Positions 1 to 6,444 of a DNA stretch of 41,995 nt are shown in pieces. Within the stretch, counting starts at the first letter, position 1; each line of letters starts with the position of its first letter. The position numbers and the translations under genes are program-made. Origin of the DNA: a virus. The notes under the pieces were generated by a model that saw nothing but the letters and a program-made list of their open reading frames with translations, searched no databases and was not told the origin of the DNA. The DNA is taken from positions 1-41,995 of the IMG/VR virus record IMGVR_UViG_3300042691_027374. One strand, written 5' to 3'.

Positions 1-16
1 TTCTTCTAGCAGCGGT

Positions 17-220
17 TCAAGAGAAGGCGGTGTAGACGAGGGCTGCGATGAGGATGCAAGTCCAGAGGAAAGTGATGAGATCGCCATGACGCTCAAGGAA
101 GGATTGGGGCTTGGAGGGTTTGCGGTGCGGACGTGAGGGCACGGCTTGGAGAGGTGCGGTGCGGGAGTAGGTGCGGCGTGTGGTGCGGGTGATGAAGGGA
201 GGAAGAGAGGGGGAGGTCAT
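17..220 (-). CDS. Small single-pass membrane protein, unknown function
   Basis: 67 aa. The first 45 residues are rich in Ser, Arg and Pro; residues about 48-66 form one hydrophobic segment (LITFLWTCILIAALVYTAF) next to the C-terminus, so it is probably a tail-anchored inner-membrane protein. The ATG overlaps the stop of the upstream gene as ATGA, which fixes the start and indicates translational coupling. No family recognised. Its position in the array of tiny early genes fits a host-interaction peptide, but that is only context. Confidence 0.6.
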   Translation of the reverse strand: MTSPSLPPFITRTTRRTYSRTAPLQAVPSRPHRKPSKPQSFLERHGDLITFLWTCILIAALVYTAFS

Positions 221-402
221 GGGTTGGGTCTCCAGCCGTTGCGGTAGGCGAGGGTGATGAGGGTTTGACGGTTGTGGGAAAAGCAGGGGATGCCGTGGTC
301 GTCGAGGAAGTCGGCGGCGTCTTCCTCGTGGATGTCGTTGGTGACGGCTTGCTCCAGCAGGAAAGCCAGCTGCTGCTCGTTAGGGCTAGTCACTGGAAGC
401 AA
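217..402 (-). CDS. Hypothetical acidic protein
   Basis: 61 aa, using a TTG start at 402 because no in-frame ATG exists upstream of the conserved-looking part; it overlaps the previous gene by 13 nt and the next by 4 nt. The stretch HEED...DDHGIP resembles HEEE...AAGIP in the neighbouring 85-aa protein, so the two may be distant paralogues. No function can be assigned. Confidence 0.5.
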   Translation of the reverse strand: MLPVTSPNEQQLAFLLEQAVTNDIHEEDAADFLDDHGIPCFSHNRQTLITLAYRNGWRPNP

Positions 403-647
403 GCAAAGGAGTTGCGATCAGCTGCGCTGAGGCATTCGCCGGCCCAGTCGTAGGGCTGGGGGTCAGGGGTGCCGGGGCGGAACTGGACGGTGTAGGGGAT
501 GCCGGCCGCCAAGAAGGTGGCGTGCATATCGTCGAGTTCTTCCTCGTGGCAGTAGTCGGAGAGGATGGCGCTGTTGAAGAGGTAGCGCTCAGCCCAGTCT
601 GTAGTGGAGGAGGGGAGGTCTGGGAGAACCGTGCAGAGAGGGTTCAT
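390..647 (-). CDS. Hypothetical protein, first gene behind a CTAG-operator promoter
   Basis: 85 aa, acidic, no recognised domain. It is the first gene after a good sigma-70-like promoter (683-711) and has a 5' leader hairpin shared with the gene at 913-1074. It starts a leftward chain (390-647, 217-402, 17-220) of overlapping genes. If the window is circular the chain continues into the genes at 41.9 kb. Its own promoter with an embedded palindrome suggests early, repressor-controlled expression. Confidence 0.6.
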   Translation of the reverse strand: MNPLCTVLPDLPSSTTDWAERYLFNSAILSDYCHEEELDDMHATFLAAGIPYTVQFRPGTPDPQPYDWAGECLSAADRNSFACFQ

Positions 648-652
648 GGGAA

Positions 653-673
653 GGATGCGGTGGGGTCGCCCCC
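653..673 (-). promoter_or_regulatory. 5' leader element: GGGG(GCGA)CCCC hairpin plus ACCGCATCC
   Basis: On the minus strand GGGGGCGACCCC can fold with a GCGA (GNRA-type) loop, followed by ACCGCATCC and then the ATG at 647. The same string, with one extra C, occurs at 1080-1101 before another gene. Confidence 0.55.
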
Positions 674-682
674 GTAATCACG

Positions 683-711
683 ACAATAGGCTAGCCAACG
701 TTAGGCGTCAA
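683..711 (-). promoter_or_regulatory. Sigma-70-like promoter with operator in the spacer
   Basis: Minus-strand -35 TTGACG (706-711), exactly 17 bp, -10 TATTGT (683-688). The spacer holds CTAACGTTGGCTAG (691-704), a near-perfect CTAGC-N4-GCTAG palindrome. A further GGCTAGCG lies upstream at 716-723. The spacer differs by one base from that of the promoter at 8887-8915. Confidence 0.65.
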
Positions 712-723
712 GGGTGGCTAGCG

Positions 724-872
724 AAGAGGGTGCCGGGATTCCGATGGAGCCGCATGCTCCTGCCCTGATTTCCCTTGCGGGTGTTGTATTCGGGCCATCC
801 CGGCGGATCAAGAGTGCCACGGGATGGGGCGCTGGTGGACTAGCGGCGGCTGATCAGCAGCAGGCAGGCATT
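724..872. other. Non-coding gap with two hairpins
   Basis: No convincing ORF on either strand. GGAGC/GCTCC (746-760, 5-nt loop) and CCATCCCG/CGGGATGG (795-802 and 820-827) are inverted repeats. It lies between a terminator and a promoter region, so it could hold a small RNA, an attachment site or only spacer DNA. Confidence 0.3.
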
Positions 873-894
873 AAAAAAGCCCCCAGCGGGGGCT
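873..894 (-). terminator. Rho-independent terminator
   Basis: On the minus strand GCCCCC-GCT-GGGGGC is followed by TTTTTT, 19 nt after the stop of the gene at 913-1074. Confidence 0.85.
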
Positions 895-912
895 GATAAG
901 CCAAGAAGTCGA

Positions 913-1074
913 TCAGGCCAGATCCATCACGACCACGGGATTGATGCTGCCGGTTTCCTTGCAGAGCTGGTAGCGGGCACCATCAGTGGCCTTGTTGGCT
1001 TCCCAGAGCGCCAAAGCGGCCTTCTTGGGCATCGGGCCGGTAACGGCGAGGGTGTTGCGAGCGATGTAGTACAT
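913..1074 (-). CDS. Small hypothetical protein, stand-alone transcription unit
   Basis: 53 aa starting MYYIARNTLAVTG. The frame is open to 1113, but the ATG at 1074 is preferred because the upstream part is the conserved leader hairpin. It has its own promoter (1112-1140) and terminator (873-894), so it is expressed separately from the genes around it, an arrangement typical of immunity or lysogeny-stage genes. No family recognised. Confidence 0.6.
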   Translation of the reverse strand: MYYIARNTLAVTGPMPKKAALALWEANKATDGARYQLCKETGSINPVVVMDLA

Positions 1075-1079
1075 GAGGT

Positions 1080-1101
1080 GGATGCGGGTGGGGTCGCCCC
1101 C
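1080..1101 (-). promoter_or_regulatory. 5' leader element, second copy
   Basis: GGGGGCGACCCC followed by ACCCGCATCC, ending about 6 nt before the ATG at 1074. It matches the element at 653-673 except for one extra C. Confidence 0.55.
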
Positions 1102-1111
1102 TGACCTCTTC

Positions 1112-1140
1112 AATATAGCCCATAGGCTAGCCTATGGCAA
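1112..1140 (-). promoter_or_regulatory. Sigma-70-like promoter with an 18-bp perfect palindrome
   Basis: Minus-strand -35 TTGCCA (1135-1140), 17-bp spacer, -10 TATATT (1112-1117). CCATAGGCTAGCCTATGG (1120-1137) is a perfect palindrome centred on CTAG, filling most of the spacer and entering the -35. A repressor bound here would exclude RNA polymerase. Confidence 0.7.
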
Positions 1141-1155
1141 GAGGGCTAGGAAGCC

Positions 1156-1755
1156 TTAGCAAGACGTAACAAGCAGGGGAAGCTGCTCGGTGATCGGTGG
1201 CAGCGCTGCAGTTCCCCACTGAGCCGCCATGGCATCAGCAACGCCTTGGAAGGTGCGGCTGCGCTCTTTCCAGCGATCAGGCCCTGGTGGCATGCGATGC
1301 ACCCGTGCCTCACGGCCGCCAACGCATTGAGTAGGGCGGAGCTTGGGTAGGTTGTTGAGCCAGAGGCAGGTGGCCTTGACTTCACCGTGGCCGTATTGCC
1401 AAGGCTGGATGATCTGATCCGGCGGCCTGATCGCTGAGCTGATCACGCTCACCGGGTTTTCGATGCACCAGCGAGGGATTGGTGCAGCCATCAGCAGCCG
1501 CACAAAGTCGAGAGCCTCGGCCTGCTCGCGTTGCTTGCGGTGGAAATGACGCGAGCCCGATACGGCGAGGTGCGTGCAAGGCGGGTGCGCCACCATCAGA
1601 TCCCAGCCCAGATGGAGGACGTGCTGTACCGGCGCCATGAAATGGGGGCCAGGCACTTCTGTGGGCAGCAGGTCACAGCTCCACGCGTCATGCCCGTGAC
1701 GGCGGAAGGCATCGCGGACTCGGCCGCTGTACTCGCAGGCGACTAAGACACGCAT
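1156..1755 (-). CDS. Phage cytosine-methyltransferase-like protein (short form)
   Basis: 199 aa. Starts MRVLVACEYSGRVRDAF, a motif I-like SAM-binding strand-turn. AHPPCTHLAVSG (about 56-67) holds the Pro-Pro-Cys of 5-methylcytosine methyltransferase motif IV and CIENPVS (about 97-103) resembles motif VI. GEVKATCLWLNNLPKL (about 124-139) is characteristic of the short phage members of this family. It is far shorter than a full cytosine-5 methyltransferase and lacks an obvious target-recognition domain, so the role could be modification, protection from host restriction, or something non-catalytic. It follows the nuclease gene by 16 nt; the gap reads TGACTAGGGCTAGC. Confidence 0.7.
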   Translation of the reverse strand: MRVLVACEYSGRVRDAFRRHGHDAWSCDLLPTEVPGPHFMAPVQHVLHLGWDLMVAHPPCTHLAVSGSRHFHRKQREQAEALDFVRLLMAAPIPRWCIENPVSVISSAIRPPDQIIQPWQYGHGEVKATCLWLNNLPKLRPTQCVGGREARVHRMPPGPDRWKERSRTFQGVADAMAAQWGTAALPPITEQLPLLVTSC

Positions 1756-1771
1756 TGCTTGCTAGCCCTAG

Positions 1772-2479
1772 TCACCACGGCCGAAAGCGTGCGGCGTACT
1801 GCTCGCAGACATCCAGCCAGGCCTGCAAGCACTCATCAGCGGTGTGGGTTTGGATCACGAGGCTGCCGGGTCGTGACCAGAGCGTGAGGCAGCGGGAGAT
1901 GAGCAGCTTGTAGTGGTCGCCGATCATTTCGACGCCGGCGCCAAGTTGCGGGCGGGTGTCGTAAGGGGTGGAGCGCTCGGAGCTTTGGGTTTTCAGATCG
2001 GCGATGCCGTAGGTGCCATCGGCAAAGCGGATCACGAGGTCGGCAGTGCCGGCGACGTTGCGGCGCAGGCTGTAGGCCATCACCTCTGCGCCGATCACGC
2101 TGATGCGATCCCAGAGTTCGTGGGCCAGGAGCGGTTCGATCCAGGCGCCGTAGTCACCATGGAGCGCTGGAGACAGGTTCGGCGGTGGGCTGGGGTTGAA
2201 GCGCTGGTGCGCCATCACCTCCAGGGCCTTGTGGATCGTGTTGCCCCGTGGTTCCCAGATGTGACGGCTGCTCATGATTGCCGCTAGTTGCTCGGGCGTT
2301 TTGCTCACCGCCGAGATCAGGCTGGTGACGCTGACCGGGAACTGGTGGCCATTGGAGAGGCGGTAGGTCCACGTTTCTTGGTCCCTCGTTAGCCCTAGTG
2401 GCTGCAGCCACATCGAAGTCGCGGGGGTTGATGGGTTGGACGGCTTCCCCGGTGTTGGCGGCGCGGAGCGGGTTGGCAT
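1772..2479 (-). CDS. PD-(D/E)XK family nuclease (Cas4/RecB-like exonuclease)
   Basis: 235 aa. GHQFPVSVTSLIS near residue 45 is the usual N-terminal signature of phage PD-(D/E)XK exonucleases. NVAGTADLVIRF...GIADLKTQ (about 141-165) supplies the catalytic D...D-x-K set. Such enzymes work with annealing proteins in phage recombination; the annealing protein at 8959-9642 is the likely partner although it is transcribed in the other direction. The true start may be 2479 or the internal Met at about 2413. The N-terminal part overlaps another open frame (2154-2651). Confidence 0.75.
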   Translation of the reverse strand: MPTRSAPPTPGKPSNPSTPATSMWLQPLGLTRDQETWTYRLSNGHQFPVSVTSLISAVSKTPEQLAAIMSSRHIWEPRGNTIHKALEVMAHQRFNPSPPPNLSPALHGDYGAWIEPLLAHELWDRISVIGAEVMAYSLRRNVAGTADLVIRFADGTYGIADLKTQSSERSTPYDTRPQLGAGVEMIGDHYKLLISRCLTLWSRPGSLVIQTHTADECLQAWLDVCEQYAARFRPW

Positions 2480-2651
2480 AGGGCGTGGGCGGTTCGTAAG
2501 TAGGGGAGAAGTAGCTGGACTGACGGGCTTCGAGCAGCTGCCGTTCGTAATCGGGACTAGGGAAGTCGAGGTGCTCTAGTTGCCAATGGCCCGCGTTGAT
2601 GCCACGTTGGAGCAGTGCCTGCACGCTGCTGAGATCAAAGGCTGGTTTCAT
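2154..2651 (-). CDS. Hypothetical protein overlapping the nuclease gene
   Basis: 165 aa open frame. The first 85 residues look like a real protein (QALLQRGINAGHWQLEHLDF). The remainder, where it overlaps the nuclease in another frame, is low-complexity and rich in Gln, Pro and Gly like a shadow. Either it is a separate protein with a long out-of-frame tail, or its N-terminal part joins the nuclease by a +1 shift near 2400. Only the N-terminal half should be trusted. Confidence 0.4.
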   Translation of the reverse strand: MKPAFDLSSVQALLQRGINAGHWQLEHLDFPSPDYERQLLEARQSSYFSPTYEPPTPYANPLRAANTGEAVQPINPRDFDVAAATRANEGPRNVDLPPLQWPPVPGQRHQPDLGGEQNARATSGNHEQPSHLGTTGQHDPQGPGGDGAPALQPQPTAEPVSSAPW

Positions 2652-2652
2652 A

Positions 2653-2674
2653 CAAGAAAGGGGCCGAAGCCCCT
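2653..2674 (-). terminator. Terminator-like hairpin right before a start codon
   Basis: Minus strand AGGGGC-TTCG-GCCCCT followed by TTCTTGT, ending 2 nt before the ATG at 2651. Strong stem with a UUCG loop but a broken T-tract. It could partly terminate, or control translation of the next gene, which has no visible Shine-Dalgarno. Confidence 0.55.
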
Positions 2675-2678
2675 GTAA

Positions 2679-3788
2679 TCAGACTTGAACGGTGGTCATG
2701 TCGATGCCAGTTGGGGGATTGCTAGATCGCGCCAAATTGACAGCTTCCATCAAATCTGTACCCATGGCCTGCAAACGGGTCATGTCGTCTTCGACAGTAA
2801 TCAGACCAAGCACGTCAGTGGCTCGCATTTCATCAAGATACTGAGTGCCATCAATCCGATCAACCGAGCGCAAGAACACCAACAGCTCGTGAACGGCAAC
2901 AGAAGCGCTGTTGAGCTTGCTGTTGTAATCCCTGACCTTTTTTTGCAAACGCTCTTGCTGCTCGCGATCGGATTTTGCTAGCTCTTCTTTGACAGCATCA
3001 ACGCTGGCCTGAGCATGCCTAGCTGGTGCTTCGGCACGAATTGAATGCAAGACCGCTTGAGTAGCAGCTTCTTGCGAAGCCTTTTCCTCGGGGCTCAATT
3101 CAATCACTTGCTGCCGTTTTGAGGCAGCAGCAGCCATCCGTTCAGCCAACCCTTGCTTGAGACCGGAGCTTGCTTCGCGGATCAGTCCCAAAGCCATTAG
3201 CTGAGGGCGCAGCTCCTCGCGTGCATTCCGTACATCCTCTGTCGTAGGTCCGTTTTTCCGTTGCTGCTTGACAGCATTCTGCTGGGCAAGTTTCCAGACG
3301 GCCTGAAGACCCTCAACACGTTGAGGATCATCCAAGACAGAAGGATTCCACTTAGCAGCCTGAGCTGTGTAGCGCCTTGGGATTAAAGCCACCAAGGTTC
3401 TGGCTGCCATACCAGTTGTGGGCAACTCGCTTCGATCGCATACGATCGAAAGACAACTGCGAACCTCATGGAGCCAGCGGCGGTCATCTGCCCAGTTATG
3501 ACCTGTGGCTTCAGGGAGGATTTCAGGCAAACGCTTGGTCACCCAATCTTCCCAGCTCCAGCGTTGGCCACCAGGAGCTGACCGTCTGAAAGTGCCGGAG
3601 TTGTAGATGTGACTGAGCTTTTCTCCAATGATCAAAGCCTTTTCGAGTCGGTCCTTACCGGCCAACTCGATGGCCATTTCATCAGCTTGGCGCTCGGTCC
3701 ACTCTTGATGAGTGAGATCAGACTCTAAGAACAGAACAGTGTCCTGCTCAATGTCTTGCTTGGAAAGAGTCATGGTCATGGGACTCAT
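2679..3788 (-). CDS. Hypothetical DNA-associated protein with coiled coil
   Basis: 369 aa. The N-terminal half is globular and Trp-rich (RWSWEDWVTKRLPEIL). A long Glu/Lys/Gln-rich helical region lies at about 215-305, and the C-terminus is mixed. No family recognised; the layout resembles coiled-coil DNA-binding accessory proteins of phages and plasmids. It overlaps the HTH gene upstream by 4 nt, so the two are coupled, and it shares the promoter at 4440-4468. AT content is higher than in its neighbours, which suggests a separate origin. Confidence 0.5.
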   Translation of the reverse strand: MSPMTMTLSKQDIEQDTVLFLESDLTHQEWTERQADEMAIELAGKDRLEKALIIGEKLSHIYNSGTFRRSAPGGQRWSWEDWVTKRLPEILPEATGHNWADDRRWLHEVRSCLSIVCDRSELPTTGMAARTLVALIPRRYTAQAAKWNPSVLDDPQRVEGLQAVWKLAQQNAVKQQRKNGPTTEDVRNAREELRPQLMALGLIREASSGLKQGLAERMAAAASKRQQVIELSPEEKASQEAATQAVLHSIRAEAPARHAQASVDAVKEELAKSDREQQERLQKKVRDYNSKLNSASVAVHELLVFLRSVDRIDGTQYLDEMRATDVLGLITVEDDMTRLQAMGTDLMEAVNLARSSNPPTGIDMTTVQV

Positions 3789-4387
3789 TCAGCAGACTTG
3801 AGAGCGGCTGCTTCCTCGTGTGCCTTGAGGAAGATCTGCGCTGTTGCAGGTAGCACGACAGCCTGACCGGATTGCTGCAGGCTTGCGGCACAGCTCTTGA
3901 CGGTCTCAAACTGACGATCCAGCAGCTCCAAGTTGGCGATCAGCTTCTCGGTGCGCTCACGCAGCGTGTCTTGGTTGACGATGAAGACGCGCTCACCGCT
4001 GCGGTCCACCTTCAGCCTGAAGGCATCCTCTAGCCACTGACGCACTACCAGCATGTGCTGATAGGCGCTGTCTTGGCTGATGCCGCAGGCCGTAGCGATT
4101 TCAGCGAATGTCGTATCGCAGCCGTAGAACTGAAAAGCGATCAGGCACTTGGCTTTGCTGTTGGGGCCGCCAGCGCGGGTGACCAGATCAGGATTCGCTT
4201 CTGCCAAGGCCAAATAGAGACCTGCATCAGCCCGGAGCAGGGTTTCGGTCTCTTGGATGGATTTACCCAAGAAGGTGAAGCGAGGCTTGACGCGCTGAGT
4301 GGTCTCGTTGAAGAAGCGCGAAAAGTCGAGAGGGGTCATGGAGAATGTGCCCAACCCTTGGCCGGGCATGAAAGGTGGACTGGCCAT
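3785..4387 (-). CDS. Putative helix-turn-helix DNA-binding regulator
   Basis: 200 aa. TTFAEIATACGISQDSAYQHM (about residues 94-114) fits a helix-turn-helix: TTFAEIATACG, turn, then ISQDSAYQH as recognition helix. The C-terminal third is helical and charged (RERTEKLIANLELLDRQFE). It is the first gene after a near-consensus promoter. ATG 4387 is used; MTPLDF at 4339 is an alternative. By position it could be an early regulator acting with the downstream gene. Confidence 0.55.
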   Translation of the reverse strand: MASPPFMPGQGLGTFSMTPLDFSRFFNETTQRVKPRFTFLGKSIQETETLLRADAGLYLALAEANPDLVTRAGGPNSKAKCLIAFQFYGCDTTFAEIATACGISQDSAYQHMLVVRQWLEDAFRLKVDRSGERVFIVNQDTLRERTEKLIANLELLDRQFETVKSCAASLQQSGQAVVLPATAQIFLKAHEEAAALKSAE

Positions 4388-4439
4388 GGGCCAGGAGCGG
4401 GGCGGGGGCCGAATCCCGCCTTGTTCCGCGTTTCGGAAG

Positions 4440-4468
4440 ATTAGCGCTACCTAGCCGTAGTCTGTCAA
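4440..4468 (-). promoter_or_regulatory. Sigma-70-like promoter with CTAG palindrome
   Basis: Minus-strand consensus -35 TTGACA (4463-4468), 17 bp, -10 GCTAAT (4440-4445). The spacer holds CTACGGCTAGGTAG (4447-4460), the same 14-bp size and CTA...TAG outer bases as the other operators but with diverged inner positions. It starts 7 nt after the stop of the upstream gene. Confidence 0.6.
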
Positions 4469-4474
4469 ACGGTT

Positions 4475-4822
4475 TTATGTAGCCGATGCGACGCGAATCA
4501 GCGAACGCCATACGGCTACAGGTCGGCGGTTAGCAGATGGGCGTGTGGTCGGCACCACGCGGTCGGTTTTGAGGATCAGGTCGTCCATGGCGGCTGCCCG
4601 CATCACGGAACCCATGGCGCGGTGCTCACGGGTGGTGAACCCCAGCGTGTCCAACTCGGCCCAAACGGAATCAGTGGTGAACTCGCGCTGGGTTTCAGCC
4701 AGATGACGCACGATGGCGGTGGCCGCTGCTTTCCAGCTGGTGTTGGCGTTGTCCCATGCGCGGGCCATGCCGTCCGCTTTGCCCGCTTCGCCTTGCAGCA
4801 CCAGAGCTAACTGGGTCACCAT
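4475..4822 (-). CDS. Hypothetical protein of the putative replication module
   Basis: 115 aa. The middle and C-terminal parts look like a small winged-helix fold (DSVWAELDTLGFTTREHRAM) ending in RPVAVWRSL, a tail seen in small phage and plasmid DNA-metabolism proteins. It overlaps the preceding gene by 7 nt and follows the iteron-associated RHH gene. No confirmed function. Confidence 0.5.
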   Translation of the reverse strand: MVTQLALVLQGEAGKADGMARAWDNANTSWKAAATAIVRHLAETQREFTTDSVWAELDTLGFTTREHRAMGSVMRAAAMDDLILKTDRVVPTTRPSANRRPVAVWRSLIRVASAT

Positions 4823-5211
4823 GCGGCCCCCTGCAGTAGCGGATTGGTGACAGCGGGCTCCGGTGGCAGCACCACCTGGCCGGGCACCGGCTGCGGGTTG
4901 AAGCGGTCTGGGTTGGCCATGCGCTCGGGCAGGTCAGCCTTGAGGCCCCAGCTCACATTGGCCCTGCCGTTCTCGTTGCGGAACACGTAGTTCAGCAGCT
5001 GCATCGGCAGCGGCAGGTCTTCCATCGGGTCAGGATCCAGCAGGCGCTGCGCGGCCGCATACATCCAGATCTCAGGGGTGAGGTCTTCTTTGGCCTTGGC
5101 CGGGAAGGTGGCCCACATCAAGGCATAGGTGGCTTCACCCATGCGCTTGCCACGCGGAAGCGCTTCGGTCAGGGCGCCCATGGTGGCGGAGAAGTGTTCA
5201 AGCGACAGCAC
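4816..5211 (-). CDS. Hypothetical protein, position of a helicase loader
   Basis: 131 aa, mostly helical (ATYALMWATFPAKAKEDL, PEIWMYAAAQRLLDPDPME). It overlaps the RHH/iteron gene by 14 nt, so the two are translated together. In lambda-type phages the gene after the initiator encodes a helicase loader. That role is suggested only by position; no sequence motif proves it. Confidence 0.45.
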   Translation of the reverse strand: MLSLEHFSATMGALTEALPRGKRMGEATYALMWATFPAKAKEDLTPEIWMYAAAQRLLDPDPMEDLPLPMQLLNYVFRNENGRANVSWGLKADLPERMANPDRFNPQPVPGQVVLPPEPAVTNPLLQGAAW

Positions 5212-5869
5212 GGCCTTCCTCCATGGCGCGTTGTTTGCGGATGAACGATGCGACGGTCTGCTCCATGTGGGTCATGGGTGCGCCGCTGGCCGAGAGCTGC
5301 TGTGTGGGGCGTGCCGACGTGAAGCGCTCCAAGTTGGCCAGCGTGATGCCCTTCCACTTGCCGTTGATCGCCAGCTCGATCTGCTGACGCAGCACGGCAT
5401 CACCATGCAGGTCTTGGATCTTGGTCAGCTCAGTGAGCAACAACGACCAGGCGCGGTCGCCTTTACTGCCGCCTTTAATCCGCCAGAAATCACGGATCAG
5501 ATCATCGTGCGCCAGCAGGTTGCCCGGAATCTGCTTTGGGTCCTTCCTAGGGGTTCCCTCAGACTCCCTCCCGACACCATCCCCCATCCCAATGGGAGGA
5601 AGGTCAGGAGAGAAAACTTTCTCAGGAGGAGAGAGGTGACCCTCTGCCGAGCTTTGCTCCGGCTGAGGTTGAGAGCCTGTCTCCGTTGTCCGGTGACCTG
5701 TGTTTCCCGCACCGACACGGTACGCGGGTAGCTTACTAGCGCTGTCAAGCCCTAGCCAGCTCTGCTCGATGAGCAGACTGCAGAACGCTGGTAGCGACAG
5801 GGCTTTTGGCTTGTGTTTGAGGATGTAGTCGTACAGCTCAGGCTGCACGGTCAGGTTGATCCGGGGCAT
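5198..5869 (-). CDS. RHH-domain protein next to iterons; candidate replication initiator or autorepressor
   Basis: 223 aa. N-terminus MPRINLTVQPELYDYILKH then a helix (SLPAFCSLLIEQSW) is a ribbon-helix-helix DNA-binding domain. Residues about 60-110 are low-complexity linker (Pro/Ser/Glu). The C-terminal domain (FWRIKGG...AINGKWKGITLANLERF) resembles the C-terminal domains of phage replication proteins. Six tandem 10-bp repeats lie 12-71 bp upstream of its start. RHH proteins bind such phased repeats, so it may act as initiator at an origin, as a partition-type DNA binder, or repress itself. The absence of any polymerase or helicase gene in the window makes an initiator plausible. Confidence 0.6.
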   Translation of the reverse strand: MPRINLTVQPELYDYILKHKPKALSLPAFCSLLIEQSWLGLDSASKLPAYRVGAGNTGHRTTETGSQPQPEQSSAEGHLSPPEKVFSPDLPPIGMGDGVGRESEGTPRKDPKQIPGNLLAHDDLIRDFWRIKGGSKGDRAWSLLLTELTKIQDLHGDAVLRQQIELAINGKWKGITLANLERFTSARPTQQLSASGAPMTHMEQTVASFIRKQRAMEEGRAVA

Positions 5870-5880
5870 CGCCAGTTGGC

Positions 5881-5940
5881 ACCGATTTGAACTGATCTGA
5901 ACCGATCTGCACCGTTTTGCACGGATTTGAACGGATCGGT
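5881..5940 (-). repeat. Six tandem 10-bp iterons
   Basis: Plus-strand units are ACCGATTTGA, ACTGATCTGA, ACCGATCTGC, ACCGTTTTGC, ACGGATTTGA and ACGGATCGGT, consensus ACCGATYTGA, with no gap between units. The period is about one helical turn, so bound proteins would line up on one face. They lie between the promoter at 5945-5973 and the RHH gene. Confidence 0.85.
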
Positions 5941-5944
5941 GCCG

Positions 5945-5973
5945 AAGCTAGCCACGGCTAGCCGCAGTGGCAA
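5945..5973 (-). promoter_or_regulatory. Candidate promoter of the RHH/replication operon with CTAG palindrome
   Basis: Minus-strand -35 TTGCCA (5968-5973, same hexamer as at 1135-1140), 17 bp, weak -10 TAGCTT (5945-5950). A perfect CTAGC-CGTG-GCTAG (5948-5961) overlaps the -10. Another CTAG is at 5986. The -10 is poor, so the call rests on the palindrome and the position. Confidence 0.45.
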
Positions 5974-6037
5974 GGCATATCTGCGCTAGTCACCGAGTCC
6001 CTTGCGACCCGCCGCAGGACTGCTGCACACCGCCACG

Positions 6038-6058
6038 AAAAAGGCCCCTTCCGGGGCC
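6038..6058 (-). terminator. Rho-independent terminator
   Basis: Minus strand GGCCCC-GGAA-GGGGCC followed by TTTTT, directly after the RHH gene at 6065-6268. Confidence 0.85.
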
Positions 6059-6064
6059 GTGCGC

Positions 6065-6268
6065 TCAGCCCTTGCCGGGCCACTTCTTCTTGATCGGCGG
6101 CTCGCCGTGCATGGCCTCCAGCGCCACCTCCAGCAAGTGAGCGGCCAGGTTGCTGGTGGAGCGGCCCTGCTCGTCGCTCATCGTGAAGAGGTGCTCCGCG
6201 ACGGCGTAGGACACGGTGATCGTGATGCGCTTGGGCCTGCGCGTCACCAAGTGAAGGGATGCGGTCAT
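6065..6268 (-). CDS. Small ribbon-helix-helix DNA-binding protein
   Basis: 67 aa from the ATG at 6268; longer starts would run into the promoter region. RPKRITITVSYAVAEHLFTM is the RHH beta-strand and first helix, and STSNLAAHLLEVALEAM the second. The tail is basic (IKKKWPGKG). It is a single-gene unit with its own terminator, suitable for a transcriptional repressor. It lies beside several CTAG sites (6289, 6309, 6337) and is a candidate to bind them. Confidence 0.65.
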   Translation of the reverse strand: MTASLHLVTRRPKRITITVSYAVAEHLFTMSDEQGRSTSNLAAHLLEVALEAMHGEPPIKKKWPGKG

Positions 6269-6323
6269 GGCTTTGGATGTGTTAGTCGCTAGCCGTCGCA
6301 TGGCGGGACTAGCGCGAATCACA

Positions 6324-6352
6324 ACAATAAACTGCGCTAGAGCGAATTAGCC
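6324..6352 (-). promoter_or_regulatory. Possible promoter of the small RHH gene
   Basis: Minus strand TATTGT (6324-6329) is followed by TGTGATT, almost as in the promoter at 683-711 (TATTGT then CGTGATT). The -35 position (GGCTAA) is weak. CTAG occurs at 6337 and 6309, on both sides of the -10. Confidence 0.35.
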
Positions 6353-6385
6353 AGTCCGAGGCAGATCTGCTGCGCGTCAAGACAG

Positions 6386-6417
6386 CAAAAAGCCCTAGGG
6401 GCGTTGTTCCCTAGGGC
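6386..6417 (-). terminator. Strong rho-independent terminator
   Basis: GCCCTAGGG (6392-6400) pairs with CCCTAGGGC (6409-6417), 9 bp, 8-nt loop; TTTTT follows on the minus strand. It ends the transcript of the gene at 6445-6690. Confidence 0.85.
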
Positions 6418-6444
6418 CAGTGGCAATTCGACTGGGCGTGCCGT

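Noticed and set aside
1913-2287. Long plus-strand ORF (124 aa) opposite the nuclease gene
   Set aside because: Complement of a gene with recognised nuclease motifs; no start context or family signal. Long antisense ORFs are expected in high-GC DNA.
5881-5940. CRISPR array
   Set aside because: Units are 10 bp with no spacers; this is an iteron array.
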